Shown: positions 53,594 through 62,189 of the stretch, piece by piece
Position numbering within the stretch: the stretch's first letter is position 1
Layout of the letters: each line of letters opens with the position of its first letter
Assembly: GCF_001015195.1 (NCBI RefSeq)
Contig: NZ_LDES01000047.1
Span: forward strand, 33,313-97,312
DNA from: Sphingomonas sp. Y57
Lineage (GTDB): Bacteria; Pseudomonadota; Alphaproteobacteria; Sphingomonadales; Sphingomonadaceae
Direction: 5' to 3'
Length of the DNA: 64,000 nucleotides
The notes under the pieces: generated by a model
The model's database searches: none
What the model was told of the DNA's origin: nothing
The model's input: the letters and a program-made list of their open reading frames with translations, nothing else
Program-made: the position numbers and the translations under genes

Positions 53594-55068
53594 AGCAGCC
53601 CCCGGAGCACCGCGGCGGCCAGCGCACCGCCATTGTCGCCGAAATGGTGCCCGCCGGGCAGCGCGACCTGTTCGGCGAGCCCCGCCGGGATCGTCGGACA
53701 GGCGCTGTGTTTCTCCTCCTCGCCCCGGATGCACTGCATCGGCATGCCCCGTAGCTTCTCGATCGCGGGCAGGGTCGGCAAGGCATTGGCGCCGCCGATG
53801 TCGAGCCAGGAAGCGAGGTGGAACTGGAAATCGGCGGTTCCGCTCAGGCCGAGCATGCTCACCCGCGTCACCATCGGCCGGATCTCGGAGGGCAGGTTAC
53901 CGACGATATAGGGAAGATCATCGGCGCCGAAGGAATAGCCGACGAAGATCACCTTCGGCCGATGCCATTCGCGCGCGAAATGCTCGACGATCCGGGCCGC
54001 GTCCCGCCCCGTCTCCGCCGGGGTCCGGGCGTTCCAGAAATAGCTGAGGCTGTCGACGCCGACGACCGGAACGCCCGCTGCCGCCAGCCGTGCGGCAAGA
54101 TCGCGATCGATCCCGGCCCAGCCGCCGTCCCCCGAATACATCACCGCCATCAGATCGGTGTGGCGTGCCGCCGGATCGGCGACGATCGTCAACGGCAGGT
54201 CCGCGACATTGGCCAGAGGAACGGCGGACACCGGATTCGGTTGCGGTTCGAGCATCGGCGCGAACGCCGCCTTGAACTGCGGCATCCAATTGGCCTCGAC
54301 CGAGAAGCCGTGGCCGACCCTCGGCAGCTCGATGAGTTGCGCCTGCGGCACCTGCCGGGTGAAGGCGCGGGTCGCGGCCGGGCTGACGACCTGGTCGATC
54401 GCCCCCTGCAGCACCAGCCACGGCGCCGGGAGGCGCGGCGCGGCCGAGAACAGCCAGCCCCCCTCGGGTTTGGCGATCCGAGACACCGTCACGCCCGGAA
54501 TCGCGCACCAGGGTTTTGTCCCTCCGATGTCGGGCCCGAAACCGAGCGACACCGCCCCGCGCCACGTCCCCGCCGGAGCCTGCGCCAGCGCCGCATAGGC
54601 GATCGTCGCGCCCGACGAATAGCCGGCAAGGATTGGCTTGATATAGCGCGGCAGGCCGAGGCGATGCTCATAGTCCTGCGCCAGCGCCTGCAACGCATAG
54701 TTGGGATTGACGCATTTCTCGGCATCGTCGTCGAGACGCTTCTGGAGCGCCGGGGTCGAGATGCCGGCGACGGCGACCCCTTGTTCGGCGAGCGCCTTCG
54801 CCATGTCCACCACGCCCAGATTCCAGCCGCCGTCGCCCGACAGGAATATGACCACGCCCCGCACCGGGCCGGCGGCCCGATAGGTGGCGACGGCCTGCCA
54901 GCCGGCGAAGGTGAAGTCGCCTGGGGTCACGGCCCCCTCGCGCTCCGGCGCGGCCGGGCGGACGACGGGCACCTGGGCCGCGACGGGCGTCGCCGTGGAG
55001 GAGAGGGTCGACAGGATCATAGCGGCGGAGCCGGCGGCGACCGCCAATGTGGAGAACAATCTGCGCAT
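53590..55068 (-). CDS. AcvB-like lysyl-phosphatidylglycerol hydrolase (two VirJ-type domains)
   Basis: About 492 residues. A signal peptide (FSTLAVAAGSAAMILSTLSSTATPVAAQ) is followed by an N-terminal hydrolase-like domain (LSGDGGWNLG near 74, nucleophile elbow AGYSSGA near 147). The C-terminal VirJ domain contains SGDGGWAGIDRDLA near 315, VGYSFGADDLP near 376 and GHHFGDN near the end. AcvB of Agrobacterium hydrolyses lysyl-phosphatidylglycerol in the periplasm. The start is ATG at 55068 (a GTG is six bases upstream). It is followed by a second VirJ protein and lies downstream of a two-component system. Confidence 0.87.
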   Translation of the reverse strand: MRRLFSTLAVAAGSAAMILSTLSSTATPVAAQVPVVRPAAPEREGAVTPGDFTFAGWQAVATYRAAGPVRGVVIFLSGDGGWNLGVVDMAKALAEQGVAVAGISTPALQKRLDDDAEKCVNPNYALQALAQDYEHRLGLPRYIKPILAGYSSGATIAYAALAQAPAGTWRGAVSLGFGPDIGGTKPWCAIPGVTVSRIAKPEGGWLFSAAPRLPAPWLVLQGAIDQVVSPAATRAFTRQVPQAQLIELPRVGHGFSVEANWMPQFKAAFAPMLEPQPNPVSAVPLANVADLPLTIVADPAARHTDLMAVMYSGDGGWAGIDRDLAARLAAAGVPVVGVDSLSYFWNARTPAETGRDAARIVEHFAREWHRPKVIFVGYSFGADDLPYIVGNLPSEIRPMVTRVSMLGLSGTADFQFHLASWLDIGGANALPTLPAIEKLRGMPMQCIRGEEEKHSACPTIPAGLAEQVALPGGHHFGDNGGALAAAVLRGLL

Positions 55069-55156
55069 CTTCACCCCCGCAGGAGGACGTCATGCCCCTG
55101 AGATTAGGCCGGCGCACCCCACGGCGGCGTGGGGGCGAGGTTAAACATCGGTAATG

Positions 55157-56518
55157 TCACCCGCCCTTCTCAATGCCCAGGTGCAGCTCCACCCGCAGCC
55201 CCGGCCCGTTGTCGTGCAGCTCGAGCACGCCGTCGTGCAGTCGCGCGACCGCCGCCGCGAGCGCGAGGCCGAGGCCGGCCCCAGCCTTGCTGCGCGCCGC
55301 GTCCAGCCGGCCGAAACGACGCAGAGCCTCGGGCCGCTGGCTTTCGGGGATGCCGGGGCCGTCGTCGCCGACGCTGATCACCGCATCGCCGGCCGGCGTC
55401 CGCCGCGCCGCGACGACGATCCGCCCGGCGCCATATTTCATCGCATTGTCGATCAGGTTGGCGAGCGCCTGGCCGAGCAGCTCGCGGTGGACATGGCCCC
55501 GGATTCCCGGGGATGCGTCGGCGACGATCTCGAAGCCATTATCCTCGGCGAGCGGCCCGTAAACCTCGACCATGTCCTCGACCATTGCCGACAGGTCGAG
55601 GTCAACGAAGCTCTCGCGCCCCAGCCCGGCCTCGGCGCGGCTGATACGCAGCGCGGTGTCGAGCATCGTCAGCAGCCGATCGCCCTCTTCGATGGCGCGG
55701 GCGACGGCGCCCCTCGTCTCCTCGCCCTCGCTGGCGTCGAGCGCGCGTTCGAGCGTCGATCGCAGCCGGGTGAGCGGCGATCGCAGGTCGTGGGCGAGGC
55801 CGTCGGTGGCGATCTTGAGTTCGGCCATCAGCGCGGCGATGCGATCGAGCATCGCATTGATCGCGGCGCCGAGCGCGTCGAAGGCGTCGTCGCTGCCATC
55901 GACCGGCACGCGCCGGTCGAGATGGCCGGCGGCGACCGCGCGCGCCGTGCCGACAGTGGCCGCCAGCCGCCCGTGGATCAGCCGGGTCGAGCTCCAAGCC
56001 GCGAACGCGGCGAGCGCGATCGCCACCGCGAAGGCGCTGACCATCGCCTCCTCCAGGATGACGGTGAAGCGCAGCTCGCTTTCGACGACATGGCCGGTCA
56101 GCAGCCGCCCGCCTCCCGCGAGCGGCGTCGCGACGAGATAGATCTGCTCGGACTGCTCGTGCCCGACGCGGAACAGGTCGAGCGTCGCTGCGGCCGCGGA
56201 GGGTGGCAGCGAGGGTGGCCATTCGGCGATGTTTCCAGCCACCGCCCGGCCGCCGCTGTCGATCAGCAGCAGCGCCGCGCCGGGCGAACGCCCCGGCTCG
56301 GCGCGCGATGCCACCACCGCGCCGAGCGCCGCGAAGCCGCCTTGCCGATAGCTGTGGAGAAGCTGGTCGCGCAGCCGTTCGGCATGCGCCTCGGCCTCGT
56401 CGCCGATCTGGTCCCGCGTCAGCTGATGCACGGTGCCCAGCAGCAATGCCGCGCCGACGAGCTGCAACAGGAAGACGAGCGCCGCGAAGCGGAGGAAGGT
56501 CGAGCGCGGAAGGCCCAT
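55157..56518 (-). CDS. Sensor histidine kinase
   Basis: A 453-residue membrane kinase. TM1 (about 10-28), a periplasmic domain of about 130 residues, TM2 (about 165-185) and a HAMP linker precede the dimerisation domain. The H-box is LAHDLRSPLTRLRSTLE near residue 245. The ATPase domain has LANLIDNAMKYG (N box), GDDGPGIPE (G1) and GAGLGLALA (G2). The ATG lies 2 bp after the response-regulator stop. Its signal is unknown; the neighbours suggest envelope or antimicrobial-peptide stress. Confidence 0.92.
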   Translation of the reverse strand: MGLPRSTFLRFAALVFLLQLVGAALLLGTVHQLTRDQIGDEAEAHAERLRDQLLHSYRQGGFAALGAVVASRAEPGRSPGAALLLIDSGGRAVAGNIAEWPPSLPPSAAAATLDLFRVGHEQSEQIYLVATPLAGGGRLLTGHVVESELRFTVILEEAMVSAFAVAIALAAFAAWSSTRLIHGRLAATVGTARAVAAGHLDRRVPVDGSDDAFDALGAAINAMLDRIAALMAELKIATDGLAHDLRSPLTRLRSTLERALDASEGEETRGAVARAIEEGDRLLTMLDTALRISRAEAGLGRESFVDLDLSAMVEDMVEVYGPLAEDNGFEIVADASPGIRGHVHRELLGQALANLIDNAMKYGAGRIVVAARRTPAGDAVISVGDDGPGIPESQRPEALRRFGRLDAARSKAGAGLGLALAAAVARLHDGVLELHDNGPGLRVELHLGIEKGG

Positions 56519-56520
56519 CC

Positions 56521-57213
56521 TCAACCGTCGATGCCCAGCCGATAGCCCGATCCACGCACGGTGTGGAGCAACGGCCGGGGCTGGCCTTCGTCGATCTTCT
56601 TGCGCAACCGGCTGACATGGACGTCGATGACGTTGGTGCCCGGATCGAAATGATAGTCCCATACGCCTTCGAGCAGCATCGTCCGCGTCACCACCTGGTC
56701 GGCGTGGCGCAGCAGGAATTCGAGCAGGCGGAACTCGCGCGGCTGCAACTCGATCGCCTGCCCGCCGCGCCGCACCTTGCGCGACAGCAGGTCCATCTCC
56801 AGGTCATCGCAGCCCAGTCTCGTCTCGGGCGTGGTCGCGCTCCGACCCTGGCCGCGACGGATCAGCAGGCGCACGCGCGCCAGCAGCTCGGCGAAAGCGA
56901 AGGGCTTGGTCAGATAGTCGTCCGAGCCGCCTTCGAGGCCCTTCACCCGGTCCTCGGCCGCGCCCAGCGCCGACAGGATGATCACCGGCGTCTCGATCCC
57001 CGCCGCGCGGATCGCGCCGAGCACCGCCATCCCGTCCATCCCCGGCAGCATCCGATCGAGGATCACGCAGTCATAGCTGCCGTCGGTGGCGTGAAACAGT
57101 CCGTCGCGGCCGTTATCCGCGCGATCGACCAGGAATCCGTGTTCGGAAAGCCCGGTCGCAACGAAATCGGCGGTGGCGGCATCGTCCTCCACCAGCAATA
57201 TCTTCCGGCTCAT
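56521..57213 (-). CDS. OmpR/PhoP-family response regulator
   Basis: A 230-residue regulator. The receiver domain has acidic residues in LLVEDDAATADF, the phosphoacceptor Asp in DCVILDRMLPGMDG (about residue 51) and the conserved Lys in YLTKPFAFAELL near 103. The winged-helix DNA-binding domain (about 130-228) contains LQPREFRLLEFLLRHADQVVTR and VDVHVSRLRKKID. It pairs with the kinase 2 bp downstream and overlaps the PDZ-protein stop by 4 nt. Confidence 0.94.
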   Translation of the reverse strand: MSRKILLVEDDAATADFVATGLSEHGFLVDRADNGRDGLFHATDGSYDCVILDRMLPGMDGMAVLGAIRAAGIETPVIILSALGAAEDRVKGLEGGSDDYLTKPFAFAELLARVRLLIRRGQGRSATTPETRLGCDDLEMDLLSRKVRRGGQAIELQPREFRLLEFLLRHADQVVTRTMLLEGVWDYHFDPGTNVIDVHVSRLRKKIDEGQPRPLLHTVRGSGYRLGIDG

Positions 57214-57602
57214 CCGCCATGCCCTCCCCCGTCGCGCCGCATGTGGATGTCGAAAGCCACGCCACGACGCAAGATCCGCAGGTCGACCACCTCGTAAGAG
57301 CCGCTCGCGACGTCGCGATCGAACGCCGCGAGGCTGGGCGCGGGCAGGCCGTCCACATCCTCGATCTCGTCGCCGACCCTGAGCCCTGCGAGCGCCCCCG
57401 GACCGCCGGTCTGCAGGCTCGTCACCACCAGCCGGGACCGCCCGGCACTCTCGACCACCGCCAGCGTCGCGCCGGTGGGCAGCGACTCACCGGCGGCAAC
57501 CGGCTCGCGATAGGGACGTATGAATTCATGCGTGACGATCAGCGTCGCGAGCCCCGCGCAGAGCAGAGCCAGCCAGCCGATCCAGGAGAAGCTCCTGGTC
57601 AC
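57210..57602 (-). CDS. Small membrane-anchored PDZ-domain protein
   Basis: A 130-residue protein with an N-terminal helix (IGWLALLCAGLATLIVTHEFI) and a single PDZ domain (about 45-125, with SLQTGGPGALAGLRVGDEIEDVDG). It could bind exposed C-termini of periplasmic proteins and modulate the sensor kinase. It starts with GTG one base after the DUF1003 stop and overlaps the response-regulator start by 4 nt. Confidence 0.84.
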   Translation of the reverse strand: MTRSFSWIGWLALLCAGLATLIVTHEFIRPYREPVAAGESLPTGATLAVVESAGRSRLVVTSLQTGGPGALAGLRVGDEIEDVDGLPAPSLAAFDRDVASGSYEVVDLRILRRGVAFDIHMRRDGGGHGG

Positions 57603-57603
57603 G

Positions 57604-58128
57604 TCACGCCTCGTCTCGTTCGACGCAGACCGTGGCGATGATACGATCGAGCCGCTCGGTTATCGCCTGGTCGAGCTTTTCATGCAGCCGCAATATTTCA
57701 AGCTCGGCACGCAGATTCACCTCATAGTCGAGGCTTGCCGCCAACCGATCCTTCGCCGCCTGGCGGTTCTGACTCATCATGATCACCGGCGCCTGGATCG
57801 CGGCGAGCGTCGACAGCATCAGGTTGAGGAAGATGAAAGGGTAGGGATCGAACGTCAGCCCCCAGCGCGTCAGGACGTCGCTGTTGAGGAGCATCCAGGT
57901 CAGCAGAACCAGCGCAAAGCCGATGATGAAGGCCCAGCTTCCCCCGACCGCCGCAACCCGGTCGGCGAGTCTGTCGCCGAAGGTCGCGTTGCTGTCGGCC
58001 ACATCGCCTGCGTCGCGAGAGATCGGCCGGCGCGCCAGTATCTTGGCGAGGACGTTGGCCTCGCCGGAATCGAGATGCTGCTTGCCTAGCAGCCGCACAG
58101 CCAGGGTCTGGACCGGTTCACTCGCCAT
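57604..58128 (-). CDS. DUF1003 membrane protein
   Basis: A 174-residue protein with two membrane helices (SWAFIIGFALVLLTWMLLN and FIFLNLMLSTLAAIQAPVIMMSQNRQ) and a C-terminal coiled coil (YEVNLRAELEILRLHEKLDQ). This is the DUF1003 family pattern, of unknown function, often linked to magnesium or membrane-stress genes. It is the first gene of a leftward operon with the PDZ protein and two-component system. Confidence 0.88.
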   Translation of the reverse strand: MASEPVQTLAVRLLGKQHLDSGEANVLAKILARRPISRDAGDVADSNATFGDRLADRVAAVGGSWAFIIGFALVLLTWMLLNSDVLTRWGLTFDPYPFIFLNLMLSTLAAIQAPVIMMSQNRQAAKDRLAASLDYEVNLRAELEILRLHEKLDQAITERLDRIIATVCVERDEA

Positions 58129-58184
58129 ATCGCCTCCTTCGTCGCCGGATTAGCCGGGGTCATCATACCCTAGCATGGGCGCCG

Positions 58185-58202
58185 CATGACCATTTCGTCA
58201 TG
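58185..58202. promoter_or_regulatory. Inverted repeat in divergent promoter region
   Basis: CATGAC-CATTTC-GTCATG has perfect 6-bp arms and a 6-bp spacer. It lies between the DUF1003 operon and the rightward secreted-protein/mprF genes. It could be a site for the two-component regulator, though OmpR-type regulators usually bind direct repeats. Confidence 0.35.
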
Positions 58203-58290
58203 TTGGGGATTACCGATGCTTAATGTCGGGATCATCGTCCGGAGAGACCGAACGGCGCACAACGGCATCCATCCGAAAAGGAGGCTTATC

Positions 58291-58698
58291 ATGCGTCATC
58301 CACTGTTCATCCCGATCGCCACGGCATCGCTCCTCGCCATGGGTCTCGCGGGCTCCTCGCAGGCGGCCAAGCGCGCGGGCGGCGCCGAGGCGGAGATCAG
58401 CAAGGCGCTGGCCGGCCGGATTCCCGGAAAGCCGGTCGACTGTCTCGACCTCAACCGCATCCGTTCGTCCCGGATCATCGATCGCGCGGCAATCCTCTAC
58501 GAAACCGACGGCGGCATGTTGTACCTCAACCGTCCCGCCAGCGGTGCGGAGCAGCTCCGCAGTGGCCTGACCCTGGTCACCGACACGCACACGCCGCAGC
58601 TCTGCAGCGTGGACACGGTGCGCCTCGTCGATCTGCCTGGACATTTCGAGAGCGGCTGGGTCGGCCTCGGCAAGTTCGTTCCTTATGCCAGACGCTGA
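58291..58698 (+). CDS. Secreted hypothetical protein with paired Cys
   Basis: A 135-residue protein. A signal peptide (to about residue 25, GSSQA) is followed by a small domain with two Cys (VDCLDLNRIRSSRIID and PQLCSVDTVRLVDL), likely a disulfide. AAGGAGG lies six bases before the ATG, which fixes the start. The family is of unknown function. It is the first rightward gene of the divergent pair with the DUF1003 operon. Confidence 0.75.
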   Translation: MRHPLFIPIATASLLAMGLAGSSQAAKRAGGAEAEISKALAGRIPGKPVDCLDLNRIRSSRIIDRAAILYETDGGMLYLNRPASGAEQLRSGLTLVTDTHTPQLCSVDTVRLVDLPGHFESGWVGLGKFVPYARR

Positions 58699-58813
58699 CG
58701 GGACGGCACGCGGCAACCCCTCAGGGCAACATTACCAATAATTCAGGCGGCGCCCACCCGATGGGCATGCGGGTTCCCCTATCGGTGCCGTCAAAGCTGC
58801 ATGGGGGAATGCC

Positions 58814-59260
58814 ATGAAACCTGCGACCCTGACGATGACGGCCGTGCTGCTGGCCGTCGCGACGCCCGGTGCCGCCGTCGCGCCCGCCGTGCCCGTCCCT
58901 GCGCCCCCTACGGGCATCGAGGGGCTGTGGATGAACCCGCATGGCACCGTCGCCGTCCGCACCGGCGACTGCGGCGGTCGGCTGTGCGGCTGGGTGGCGT
59001 GGGCGAGCCCGCAAGCCATCCAGGACGCAAAGGATGGAGGCGTCGACCGTCTGGTCGGCACCGAACTGCTGGAGGACTACAGCGCCGACGGGGCCGAACA
59101 TTGGTCGGGCTCGGTCTACGTCCCCGATATGGGGCGCAGCTTCTCGTCGACGATAACCCGTCCCGCGCCTGGCGAGCTGCGCATCCGTGGCTGCTTCATC
59201 GGCGGCCTCTTCTGCAAGTCGCAGACATGGCAGCGCATCGAAAAGGTTCCCAATGCATAA
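58814..59260 (+). CDS. DUF2147 secreted protein
   Basis: A 148-residue secreted protein. After a signal peptide and Pro-rich stretch comes GIEGLWMNPHGTVAVRTGDCGGRLCGWVAW and, near the end, RIRGCFIGGLFCKSQTWQR. These are hallmarks of DUF2147, a lipocalin-like periplasmic family of unknown role. It overlaps the mprF-like start by 8 nt, so the two are coupled. Confidence 0.86.
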   Translation: MKPATLTMTAVLLAVATPGAAVAPAVPVPAPPTGIEGLWMNPHGTVAVRTGDCGGRLCGWVAWASPQAIQDAKDGGVDRLVGTELLEDYSADGAEHWSGSVYVPDMGRSFSSTITRPAPGELRIRGCFIGGLFCKSQTWQRIEKVPNA

Positions 59261-61868
59261 TGCCTTCCCCCACCGGTTGATCGACCGCCTGCGCCGACGG
59301 CGCAGGCCCCTGTCCGTGGCCCTGGTCGTCCTGCTGGTCGGGCTCGGCTTCGCCGCGCTCCATCAGCTGACCGAGGCGGTACGGCTGCAGGACGTCCTGT
59401 CGGCATTCGATGCGATCGGTCCGCGGCAGGTCGTGATCGCGATCGGCTGCACCATCGTCAGCTATATCGCACTCACCTTCTACGACTTGCTTGCGTTGCG
59501 CGTCATCCGCCGGCCGCTGCCGTGGCGGACCGCCGCCCTCGCCTCGTTCACCAGCTACACGATCAGCCATAATCTTGGCCTCGCGTTGATCACCGGCGGG
59601 TCGGCACGCTACCGTATCTATACCGCCGCCGGGCTGTCGGGCGGCGACGTCGCGCGAATCGTCGCGATCGCCTCGGCGACTTTCTGGATGGGGGTACTGG
59701 CGATCACCGGCCTCGCCCTCGCCTTCCATCAAGGCAGCCTTTCTCTGGCGGGTTTCGCGCTGGGCGGAATCGCAGCGCGCGCCGCGGGCGGCGCGATCCT
59801 CGTCGCCGCTGCGGGTTTCGTCCTCGTCTGTGCCTTCGGCCCGCGCGAGATCCGGCTGTTCGGCTGGAGGCTGCCGTTGCCGGGCGCGGGCGCGGCGCTG
59901 GGCCAGATCGCGATTGCCGGTGTCGATCTGGTCGCCGCCTCCGCGGCGCTGTTCGTCCTGATCCCCGGCGCCGATCCGGCGCTGCTGCCGGCCTTCCTGC
60001 TTGCCTATGCGCTCGGCATCATCGCGGCGCTGGTCAGCCACGTTCCCGGTGGCATCGGCGTGTTCGAGGCCGTGGTGCTGGCGACCGTCCCGGCCGACCG
60101 CCCAGCGCTCGCCGCCGCGCTGATCGCTTATCGACTGATCTATTATCTTCTGCCGCTCGCGCTCGGTATCATCGCGCTGGTTCTGCATGAGGGGCGCCAG
60201 CGCCGCCTCGGCCGCGCGATCGCGGGGGTCCGGTTGGTCGCCAACGGGCTAGCGCCGCTGCTGATGGGCGTGGCGAGCTTCCTGGGCGGAGCGGTGCTGC
60301 TGCTGTCGGGATCGACCCCGGCGATCCCCGCCCGCCTGCACGCGCTCCACGCGATCGTGCCCCTACCGTTCATCGAAGCGTCGCACCTCGCCGCCAGCCT
60401 GGCCGGCACCGGGCTGCTGCTGCTCGCACCCGGCCTCTACCGCCGCCTCGACGGCGCCTTCGTAGCGGCCCGCGCCCTGCTGATCGCCGGGGCGATCTTC
60501 TCGCTCGCCAAGGGCATCGACTATGAGGAGGCGATCGTCTGCCTGCTGATCGCCGGGCTGCTGCAATGGACCAGCCCGGCCTTTTACCGGACCACCGCCT
60601 TCGTCTCGCGCGCCTTCTCGCCAGCCTGGCTGGTATGCGTCGCGGCGGTGGGAGGTCTGAGCCTGTGGGTCGGCTTCTTCTCCTACAAGCATGTCGCCTA
60701 TCAGAACGCCCTGTGGTGGGATTTCGCGCTGCACGGCGACGCGTCACGTTATCTGCGCGCCAGCCTCGGCACCGCTGTGCTGCTCGCCGGGGTCGCGCTG
60801 TGGCATCTGTTCGCGCCGGCCGCGCCGCGCCGCGACCGGAGCGCCCTCCCGGCCGAGGTCGCGGACGTGATCGAAGGGGCCGAGCGCACCGACGCCATGC
60901 TGGCCTATACCGGCGACAAGCGCTTCCTCTTCTCGACGGGCGGCGACGCCCTTCTGATGTACCAGATCCGCGGATCGAGCTGGATCATGATGGGCGATCC
61001 GGTCGGCCCGCGCGCGGCCTGGACTGACCTGCTGTGGACGATCCGCTCGATGGCGGACGCGGCGCAGGGCCGGTTGATGCTCTACCAGATCAGCAGCGAC
61101 ATGCTCGAACTGGCAATCGCAATGGGCCTTCAGATCGTCAAATATGGCGAAGAAGCCGTGGTCGACCTGGCCTCCTTCTCGCTCGGCGGACCGCGGATGC
61201 GGTCGATCCGTCAGACGGTCCGCCGCGCCGAGCGCGAAGGCGCCACCTTCACGGTCGTCCCCTCCGCCGAGGTCCCCGCGATCATCCCGGAGCTCGCCGC
61301 GATCTCCGACGAATGGCTGGAAGCCAAGGGCCAGCGTGAGAAGGGCTTCAGCCTGGGCCGCTTCGATCCCGACTATATCGCGCGCTTCGATGCCGCGCTG
61401 GTCCGGGTCGACGGGCGGATCGTCGCCTTCGCCAATATCTGGCGGACGGCCAATGGCCGCGAGTTGTCGGTCGACCTGATGCGCCATGCGACGGGATCGC
61501 CGCCGGGAGTGATGGACTATCTGTTCGCCAGCCTGATGCTGTGGGGCCGGGAGAACGGCCATGTCCGCTTCTCGCTGGGCCTGGCCCCCTTGTCCGGGAT
61601 CGAGGCGCACAGGCTCTCGCCGCTCTGGGCAAAGGCCGCCGCCGCCATCTTCAAGCGCGGGGAACGCTTCTACGGTTTCCGTGGCCTGCGCGCCTATAAG
61701 GAGAAATTCGCCCCGGTCTGGGAGCCGCGCTACATCGCCGCGCCGCACGGCCTGGGGCTCGTCCGGGCGATGCGCGACCTCAATCTGCTGATCGGTCATC
61801 CACGCGCTGCGCCGCACCGCACAGCGCTGCCTGTGCCCGACGCCGATCGTCCCCGCCTCGCCGCATGA
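59253..61868 (+). CDS. mprF: Bifunctional lysylphosphatidylglycerol flippase/synthetase (MprF/LpiA-like)
   Basis: An 871-residue membrane enzyme. The N-terminal flippase part has about 12-14 helices (SYTISHNLGLALITGGSARYRIY near 100; LVSHVPGGIGVFE near 260). A C-terminal DUF2156 aminoacyl-transferase domain (about 530-850) includes DKRFLFSTGGDALLMYQIRGSSWIMMGDPVG and ends with FKRGERFYGFRGLRAYKEKF. It moves Lys (or another amino acid) from aminoacyl-tRNA to phosphatidylglycerol and exposes the product to resist cationic peptides and acid. The amino-acid specificity is inferred. Confidence 0.9.
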   Translation: MHNAFPHRLIDRLRRRRRPLSVALVVLLVGLGFAALHQLTEAVRLQDVLSAFDAIGPRQVVIAIGCTIVSYIALTFYDLLALRVIRRPLPWRTAALASFTSYTISHNLGLALITGGSARYRIYTAAGLSGGDVARIVAIASATFWMGVLAITGLALAFHQGSLSLAGFALGGIAARAAGGAILVAAAGFVLVCAFGPREIRLFGWRLPLPGAGAALGQIAIAGVDLVAASAALFVLIPGADPALLPAFLLAYALGIIAALVSHVPGGIGVFEAVVLATVPADRPALAAALIAYRLIYYLLPLALGIIALVLHEGRQRRLGRAIAGVRLVANGLAPLLMGVASFLGGAVLLLSGSTPAIPARLHALHAIVPLPFIEASHLAASLAGTGLLLLAPGLYRRLDGAFVAARALLIAGAIFSLAKGIDYEEAIVCLLIAGLLQWTSPAFYRTTAFVSRAFSPAWLVCVAAVGGLSLWVGFFSYKHVAYQNALWWDFALHGDASRYLRASLGTAVLLAGVALWHLFAPAAPRRDRSALPAEVADVIEGAERTDAMLAYTGDKRFLFSTGGDALLMYQIRGSSWIMMGDPVGPRAAWTDLLWTIRSMADAAQGRLMLYQISSDMLELAIAMGLQIVKYGEEAVVDLASFSLGGPRMRSIRQTVRRAEREGATFTVVPSAEVPAIIPELAAISDEWLEAKGQREKGFSLGRFDPDYIARFDAALVRVDGRIVAFANIWRTANGRELSVDLMRHATGSPPGVMDYLFASLMLWGRENGHVRFSLGLAPLSGIEAHRLSPLWAKAAAAIFKRGERFYGFRGLRAYKEKFAPVWEPRYIAAPHGLGLVRAMRDLNLLIGHPRAAPHRTALPVPDADRPRLAA

Positions 61869-61941
61869 CCAAAAGTTCATCCGCCCGCCACCGCGGCCGC
61901 AACCGGCGCGGGGCAGGATGATGCCGATCCAGGAGATATCG

Positions 61942-62169
61942 ATGACGATCGAAGCGCCCCCCACCCTGCCGCCCGTCCGCGGTCGCAAGCGACATCCACG
62001 CATGATCGCGGAAATCTCGCGCAACTGTCGTGCCGGCCGCCACATCGTCGCGTCCGAGGTACGGACCGACGACCAGGGGGTCGAGCATGGCCGCTGCCGC
62101 CATTGCGGCTGCGAGCTCGCCCGGATGCCGGTGCTGCGGCGCTGGTTCCGGACCGGCGAGATGGGGTGA
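61942..62169 (+). CDS. Small Cys-rich hypothetical protein
   Basis: A 75-residue protein. The ATG at 61942 has AGGAG six bases upstream. A CRHCGCEL motif near residue 52 plus an upstream Cys (NCRAGRH) form a possible zinc site. Basic residues are abundant, so nucleic-acid or RNA-polymerase contact is conceivable. No family recognised. It lies 73 bp after mprF and converges on the ligase gene. Confidence 0.6.
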   Translation: MTIEAPPTLPPVRGRKRHPRMIAEISRNCRAGRHIVASEVRTDDQGVEHGRCRHCGCELARMPVLRRWFRTGEMG

Positions 62170-62189
62170 GGGATCGCCCGTCGAACCCT

